DNA from: CAYGWP01 sp964353455
GTDB taxonomy: Bacteria > Planctomycetota > Phycisphaerae > FEN-1346
Length of the DNA: 10,625 nucleotides
Reading direction: 5' to 3'
Assembly: GCA_964353455.1 (NCBI GenBank)
Contig: CAYGWP010000274.1
Coordinates: 1 to 10,625 of the forward strand
Below the pieces are notes generated by a model that worked only from the letters and a program-made list of their open reading frames with translations, was not told the DNA's origin and did no database searches. Shown here piece after piece: positions 6,983-10,625 of the stretch (positions within the stretch are counted from its first letter, which is position 1; the number at the start of each line of letters is the position of its first letter). The position numbers and the translations under genes are program-made.

Positions 6983-9022
6983 TCAAAAGACGGACAGCCG
7001 GAACGGCTTGAACGCCTGGCCGCTCCCCGAAAAGAACTTGCCGAAGAACTCGTAGTACTCAAGACGCAGCGCCTGGACGGAGGCGACGATGCCTTCCAGG
7101 AGGATCGCTATCACGTTGCCGCCGATTATGACCAGAAGGCCCAGGGCGCCGCCGATGACAGGCCCCGCGCCCTTCTGTATCTGCTCGGCAATGGCGAACG
7201 ATGCCAGCAGCACCGCCGCGTGCGCCATCGCGTACGCCGCCAGACGGACGAAACTGATCGTGTTCGCCAGGAACGCAAGGACCGTGTCGAACGCCTCGAC
7301 GGCCGACTCGATGCACGCCTCCGACAGGCTGCCGCCGTGGCCCCCGTGGCCTCCGTGTTCCGCGCGCCGCCTAGCGAGCATGAATTGCAGCGGCTCCTTT
7401 ACAGCAATCGCCAGGAGCGGCACGGCGATTACCAGGATGAGCATGGGGATCACCAGCCCCGCCTCCCGGAAGACCGAGAACTTCAGCAGCAGCGCCAGCA
7501 CGCCCCAGTAGAACACGGCCCCGGCGACGCCGAACTTGCCGAGCAGCCCGCCGACAAGATCGCCGCGGCGGAACCGGTTGATGATGTTCAGCACCAGCCC
7601 GACGCTTATCATGACGATGCCGAGCGCGACGGCGGCGATCATCAAGTTCATCGGGTTCCCCTTCAGGGGGTCGTGCCCCAGTTCGTGCCCGCCGATCTCC
7701 GTGACGCCGAAGTAACTGCCATAGTAGATGCCGAAGGCGACGCTCGAGAGGCCGGCCATGAGCAGCAGCAGCCCGGAGTCGCGCATCGTCATCGTCTTGC
7801 CCCTGAGGAGCAGCCACAGCCCCCCTGCCGCCACGACGGCGCCGTTGCCGGCATCGCCGAACATCATGCCGAACATAATGACCCACGAGACGGCCATGAG
7901 GACCGTGGGCTCGATCTCGCGGTAGGTCGGAAGTCCGTAATTCTCCACCAGCATCAGGAACGGCCGCAGAAGCCGCCCGTGCCTGAGGAGCACCGGAATC
8001 TCGCTCTCCGGAACATCATCGGGCCGCGCGCGCCGCAGGAGGAACCGCCCCCGCGTGACCTCGGCCAGGCGCGGCTCGATTGTCCGAACGTCCGCCTCGG
8101 GGGCCCAGCCCGTGATAAGCACCGTCCGCTCGGTCCGCGGGAAGTTCTGCTCGGCATCCGTGACGTGGCGCTCGACGACGAGAACCCCCTCCAGGTCCGC
8201 GATGAGGCCCGACGACTCGCTCACCATCGCCGCCACCGCGTCGGCCGCCTGCTTCCACTCGACCTCCAGGCCCTCAGCGTCGCGGCGGCTGTCGGCAAAC
8301 AGCGTACCGAGCGTAGCCGTCGCATCGCCGCGCCCGGGAACCGACCCCTGGCGGAATCCCGCATCCTTCAACTGGGCATCCAGTGCATACCGCGCCTTGC
8401 GGCTGGTGATGACGACCAGCGGCTGCTGGTCGCCGCGCGCGGCAAGAGGCAGAAGGACCGCGTTTGCAGGGACCTTCCGCCGAAGGTCCTCGAGAGTTCC
8501 CGCTGGCAGACTCCCGAAAGCGAAATGCAGGAACGGCGACTCGCTGAGGCCCGCCAGCGGAACCCCGGTATCCTGGAACGGCTCAACCTGCTCCAGCATG
8601 CCTCTGACCTGGCCCAACTTCTGCCGCAGGTCAAGTTCACGCGCGAGGAGTTCCTGGGCCCGCGCCTCCAGCGGCGCCACCGACGCCTCGACCTCATCGA
8701 GCGTTATCACGGGCGGCGGGAGAAAAGGGGGGTCGAAGTCTTGTGGCACAGCCGCCCCCGGCTGTGCACTCACGCCCGAGGGCGGGCGTGCCACACTTGC
8801 CTCCGCCAGCCGCTGGCGGAGGCCCTGGACGCGGGCCAGAAGGGCATCGCACCGGGCAAGTTCTTCGCTGCGGTCGGGCGGCGGAAGCGGCGCAGTGTCA
8901 GGCCCCGCCGCCGCTTTCAAGAGGTGGACCACCCCGAGCCGGCCCAGCGTGCGCAGCACCTGCCGCTCGTCCCGTTCCAGGACGACGGCGCCCAAGCGCA
9001 TCATGGCGACGGGACTAAACAC
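6983..9022 (-). CDS. atpI: V-type ATPase subunit I/a (membrane stator)
   Basis: Stator subunit with the two ion half-channels. The 679 residues match the family. The cytoplasmic N-terminal half (1-365) opens with SPVAMMRLGAVVLERDERQVLRTLGRLGVVHL and has coiled coils near 50-75 and 105-145. The membrane half (about 370-660) starts with PTVLMAVSWVIMFGMMFGDAGNG (372-394). The channel arginine is Arg593 in NTISFVRLAAYAMAHA. The C-terminus EGIVASVQALRLEYYEFFGKFFSGSGQAFKPF (643-674) is a family hallmark. The start is GTG at 9020-9022, with GGAGGT 5 nt upstream; an ATG at 9002-9004 is 23 nt from that site and less likely. It overlaps C by 8 bp. Residues 67-94 are encoded by a cluster of palindromes, giving an Ala/Pro/Gly-rich insert between coiled-coil helices. 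A His-Gly loop (HGGHGGHGG, 556-564) lies between membrane helices. Confidence 0.96.
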   Translation of the reverse strand: MFSPVAMMRLGAVVLERDERQVLRTLGRLGVVHLLKAAAGPDTAPLPPPDRSEELARCDALLARVQGLRQRLAEASVARPPSGVSAQPGAAVPQDFDPPFLPPPVITLDEVEASVAPLEARAQELLARELDLRQKLGQVRGMLEQVEPFQDTGVPLAGLSESPFLHFAFGSLPAGTLEDLRRKVPANAVLLPLAARGDQQPLVVITSRKARYALDAQLKDAGFRQGSVPGRGDATATLGTLFADSRRDAEGLEVEWKQAADAVAAMVSESSGLIADLEGVLVVERHVTDAEQNFPRTERTVLITGWAPEADVRTIEPRLAEVTRGRFLLRRARPDDVPESEIPVLLRHGRLLRPFLMLVENYGLPTYREIEPTVLMAVSWVIMFGMMFGDAGNGAVVAAGGLWLLLRGKTMTMRDSGLLLLMAGLSSVAFGIYYGSYFGVTEIGGHELGHDPLKGNPMNLMIAAVALGIVMISVGLVLNIINRFRRGDLVGGLLGKFGVAGAVFYWGVLALLLKFSVFREAGLVIPMLILVIAVPLLAIAVKEPLQFMLARRRAEHGGHGGHGGSLSEACIESAVEAFDTVLAFLANTISFVRLAAYAMAHAAVLLASFAIAEQIQKGAGPVIGGALGLLVIIGGNVIAILLEGIVASVQALRLEYYEFFGKFFSGSGQAFKPFRLSVF
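8742..8823. repeat. Palindromic repeat cluster (three hairpins) embedded in the subunit I gene
   Basis: Three perfect inverted repeats lie nearly back to back. Hairpin 1: GCACAGCCG (8746-8754) pairs with CGGCTGTGC (8759-8767), loop CCCC. Hairpin 2: CACGCCCG (8771-8778) pairs with CGGGCGTG (8783-8790), loop AGGG. These two are framed by terminal inverted repeats TGTGGCA (8742-8748) and TGCCACA (8789-8795), which overlap the stem bases. Hairpin 3: GCCTCCGCCAGC (8799-8810) and GCTGGCGGAGGC (8812-8823) form a 12-bp stem around one base. The cluster is translated in frame as residues 67-94 of subunit I. The layout looks like a REP/MITE-type dispersed element; I recall similar hairpin pairs in planctomycete genomes, but only one copy is in this window, so family membership is inference. 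Confidence 0.8.
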
Positions 9023-10103
9023 GCGAGACCTCCCCCCTTCGCCCAGGCTCTCGCCGCGGCGAGCCTACGGCGGGCATGCCCGAAAGGTCCGTCCGCGGAA
9101 CCAGCCGCAGCCGGATGGCCTCGGGGGGCGCCGCCATGCGGATACCCTCCGAAATCGTTATCAGGTTCGCCAGTTCCACCCGGCGGACGCCCAAGTAGCC
9201 GACCACCGCCCCAAAGCCGATTGGGCTGCGACGAAACATCGAGTCGGCCAGCCACAGGTACCGGTTCAAGGCCAGCGTCTCGAGAATCGCGGGGTCGGTG
9301 ATGTCTCCGCCGCCGCTCTGCTCGCCCAAGCCCCTCCACCGCGCAGCAACGGAGGCGATGTCCGGCGCGGACAGCATGTCGGCCAGCCGATCGCGCCCTA
9401 TGCCCGTCCCGCAAATGTGGAACCTGATGAGAGTTTCCGGCTTCAGCCCATACTGGAACTTGCCGCGCACCACCAGCATCACGTGGAAGGCATCCGCCTC
9501 CTGGAGCAGGAGGCGCAGGACGGTCTCGCGGTCCTCTCCCGAGAGGCGTGCCGCCCGCTCGAGCGCTTCGAGGAAGTAGCCCATGTCCAGCGCGGCCTCG
9601 ATGAAGAATGGGCGCGGCAGGCTCTCATAGATGCCGGCGATGCCGCGAACCGCCTCGGCGAGAGGCTTGTGGGGAATCCCCTGTGCGAAGACCTCGACCG
9701 AGTCGGCCGCCGCAAGCGCGGCCTCGTCCAGCGAGTACTCCGCGGGCAACGGCACGAGGTGCGGCCGCAAATCCTTGATCGGCGTCCGATTGACGAACCC
9801 GCGCGCCAGGACCTTCAGGTTCTCCACCTGGAACCGGACGCACAGCCAGTCGAGGTAATTCTCGGTGGCGCCTTCCAGGTTGTGGCGGAGTTCGACGAGT
9901 TCGCGGACCTGTTCGGCAGTCATTCTTCGCTGGAGGAGAGCGGCCGTCTGGATTGCAGTGTCGCTGAGAACGGCGCGGGCCAGTTCCGGGATGGCGCGGA
10001 TGCGGCAAAGGGTGTCCAGCCGCTCGCCCTCGGCGAGACGGCTGCGGCGCGCGTGCAGCCGCGCGCTCACGAAATCCAGGCCCGTCAGTATTCGAGCCGT
10101 CAT
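9015..10103 (-). CDS. atpC: V-type ATPase subunit C/d (rotor socket)
   Basis: Subunit C is the funnel-shaped soluble protein seated on the K ring that receives the D-F shaft. The product is all-helical and recognisable by LEGATENYLDWLCVRFQVENLKVLARG (76-102), the pattern in which the family's ENxxxxLR-type helix leads into a short linker, by IPHKPLAEAVRGIAGIYE (143-160), ALDMGYFLEAL (171-181), and the closing VVGYLGVRRVELANLITISEGIRMAAPPEAIRLRLV (300-335). The ATG at 10101-10103 has only a distant GAAGGG (12 nt away). At 362 residues it is longer than the Thermus C subunit (about 323). The excess is mostly a basic Pro/Arg/Gly tail (336-362) encoded over palindromic DNA. The gene ends TAG, overlapping the GTG of subunit I by 8 bp. 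Its place before I instead of after E is unusual. Confidence 0.93.
   Translation of the reverse strand: MTARILTGLDFVSARLHARRSRLAEGERLDTLCRIRAIPELARAVLSDTAIQTAALLQRRMTAEQVRELVELRHNLEGATENYLDWLCVRFQVENLKVLARGFVNRTPIKDLRPHLVPLPAEYSLDEAALAAADSVEVFAQGIPHKPLAEAVRGIAGIYESLPRPFFIEAALDMGYFLEALERAARLSGEDRETVLRLLLQEADAFHVMLVVRGKFQYGLKPETLIRFHICGTGIGRDRLADMLSAPDIASVAARWRGLGEQSGGGDITDPAILETLALNRYLWLADSMFRRSPIGFGAVVGYLGVRRVELANLITISEGIRMAAPPEAIRLRLVPRTDLSGMPAVGSPRREPGRRGEVSRV
9028..9033 (-). promoter_or_regulatory. Ribosome binding site deciding the GTG start of subunit I
   Basis: Reads GGAGGT on the minus strand, 5 nt before the GTG at 9020-9022. The competing ATG codons at 9002-9004 and 8999-9001 are 23 nt or more away. 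The site lies inside the coding end of the C gene, so translation of C and I is probably coupled. Confidence 0.75.
9040..9082. repeat. Second palindrome cluster, in the C-terminal tail of the C-subunit gene
   Basis: A perfect 14-bp palindrome, CTCGCCG/CGGCGAG (9050-9063), extends outward as an imperfect hairpin: AGG (9045-9047) with CCT (9064-9066) and CGCC (9040-9043) with GGCG (9069-9072), with small bulges. Directly after it is a perfect 12-bp palindrome CGGGCATGCCCG (9071-9082). The cluster encodes residues 341-355 of subunit C, in the tail beyond the conserved end of the family. It lies about 220 bp from the larger cluster in subunit I. It may be a separate repeat element; this is less sure than the first cluster because GC-rich coding DNA gives short palindromes by chance. 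Confidence 0.5.
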
Positions 10104-10127
10104 AGGCGGTAATCGCCCTTCAATCGG

Positions 10128-10442
10128 CTACGGTTTTCCGCACACGGCCTTGACCACGGCTTCGACGGCGTCGCGGCGGAGCGACTCGTCCATGCGGACC
10201 TCTTTCTCGACCTCCGCCGTCGCCTTGGCCAGGCGATCCTTCTTCTCGCGCTCCGCCTCGCGGCTCGCCGCCTCGACAATCCTGGCGGCCTCATCGCGGG
10301 TGCTTGCCAGGACCTCCTGGGCGATGCCCTGGGCCTGCTTGTGCGCCTCGGCCACGAGGCGATCGGCCTCGGCCTTGGCCGCCGCGACGATACGTTTCGC
10401 CTCGGTCTCGGCCTGGACCATGCCTTGGATCACGTCACGCAT
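10128..10442 (-). CDS. V-type ATPase subunit H/G (peripheral stalk coiled coil)
   Basis: A 104-residue, highly charged, almost wholly helical protein with heptad-like Ala/Glu/Lys/Arg spacing from about residue 5 to 85 (for example AETEAKRIVAAAKAEADRLV at 11-30). The length and the position as first ATPase gene match the H (archaeal) or G (Thermus) subunit that pairs with E in each peripheral stalk. The family is weakly conserved, so the call rests on size, coiled-coil nature and position. It has the same helix style as E in this operon. The ATG at 10440-10442 has GGGAGG (10452-10457) 9 nt upstream. It follows the IIA-like gene by 21 bp and precedes C by 24 bp. Confidence 0.85.
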   Translation of the reverse strand: MRDVIQGMVQAETEAKRIVAAAKAEADRLVAEAHKQAQGIAQEVLASTRDEAARIVEAASREAEREKKDRLAKATAEVEKEVRMDESLRRDAVEAVVKAVCGKP

Positions 10443-10463
10443 CGAAAAGGCCCTCCCAGGCGG

Positions 10464-10625
10464 TTACTCCTCGGCGTCGAGGATATCGAGAATGTCGTTG
10501 GCGGACCTGGCCTCGGTGAGTTTGCGGTAGAAGCCGGGGGTCTGGACAAGGCGGGCTATCTCGGCCAAGGCCCGCACGTGCGGACCCGGATCGTCGATCC
10601 GCGCCAGCAGCATGAACACCAGGCG
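10464..10625 (-). CDS. PTS IIA type-2 (fructose/nitrogen-type) domain protein, C-terminal fragment
   Basis: Only the last 53 residues are in the window; the frame runs off the right edge. They read as the C-terminal part of a PTS EIIA type-2 domain: RLVFMLLARIDDPGPHVRALAEIARL, then TPGFYRKLTEARSANDILDIL. This matches the family pattern of a buried hydrophobic strand, a His-X-X-X-Leu-Ala helix and a terminal helix with a conserved hydrophobic-Leu end. The phosphorylatable histidine lies upstream and cannot be seen. The gene may encode a free IIA or PtsN-like regulator, or the C-terminal domain of a larger protein such as an ion antiporter with a IIA domain. Its stop is 21 bp before the ATPase H gene on the same strand, so it probably shares the transcript. 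Confidence 0.75.
   Translation of the reverse strand, partial: RLVFMLLARIDDPGPHVRALAEIARLVQTPGFYRKLTEARSANDILDILDAEE

Noticed and set aside
8742..8823. Could the hairpin cluster be a CRISPR array, a tRNA or an intrinsic terminator?
   Set aside because: There are no regularly spaced direct repeats, no cloverleaf and no U-tract, and the reading frame of subunit I continues through it. A palindromic dispersed repeat explains it better.
7220..10112. Two very long overlapping plus-strand frames (693 and 685 codons) opposite subunits I and C
   Set aside because: They overlap each other in different frames and lie across well-supported genes on the other strand. Composition is typical of GC-rich antisense translation.
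1672..10625. A wholly new defence or mobile system in this window
   Set aside because: Every gene over this span belongs to a known family (rotary ATPase subunits, UspA, PTS IIA). I see no integrase, transposase, toxin pair, phage gene or reverse transcriptase.

Overview
The window is a GC-rich (roughly two-thirds G+C) bacterial segment. It is filled almost entirely by a complete nine-subunit V-type (A/V-type, rotary) ATPase operon on the minus strand, read from about 10.44 kb down to 1.67 kb. The organism is most likely a bacterium using a V-type instead of, or beside, an F-type ATPase. I lean towards Planctomycetota or a relative. The reasons are base composition, bacterial V-ATPase use, and a palindromic element inside the subunit I gene that resembles dispersed repeats I associate with planctomycete genomes. 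That assignment rests on memory and could not be tested.

Layout. 3-1187 (+): C-terminal part of a MacB/FtsX-type ABC transporter permease, cut by the left edge. 1188-1226: a short convergent gap with two small stem-loops. Then, all on the minus strand and given in transcription order from the right edge: the end of a PTS IIA type-2 domain protein (10464-10625, cut by the right edge), V-ATPase H/G (10128-10442), C/d (9015-10103), I/a (6983-9022), K/c (6579-6944), F (6239-6568), E (5592-6242), A (3804-5591), B (2342-3802), D (1672-2319), and a UspA-family protein (1227-1679). Gaps run from 38 bp down to 8-bp overlaps, so this is very probably one co-transcribed unit. No stretch over 300 bp lacks a gene, and no operon promoter is visible, so it should lie beyond the right edge.

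How the parts work together. A and B form the catalytic A3B3 head and D and F the central shaft. C is the socket onto the membrane ring of K subunits, I is the stator with the ion half-channels, and E with H forms the peripheral stalks. All nine subunits of a working bacterial V/A-ATPase are present and look intact. The catalytic P-loop and Glu of A, the ring carboxylate of K and the stator Arg of I are all seen. The flanking IIA-like and UspA-like genes are tightly linked and may be regulatory, but this is inference.

Points to follow up: the gene order H-C-I-K-F-E-A-B-D, which differs from the Thermus/archaeal H-I-K-E-C-F-A-B-D; a cluster of three near-perfect hairpins (8742-8823) lying in frame inside the subunit I gene; a second palindrome cluster (9040-9082) in an extended C-terminal tail of subunit C; a 24-bp tandem repeat giving a Pro-Ala-Glu linker in subunit K; and a degenerate nucleotide-binding motif in the UspA-like protein. 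I did not find a clearly new biological system. The unusual content is in operon architecture and in repeats that have entered essential coding sequence.
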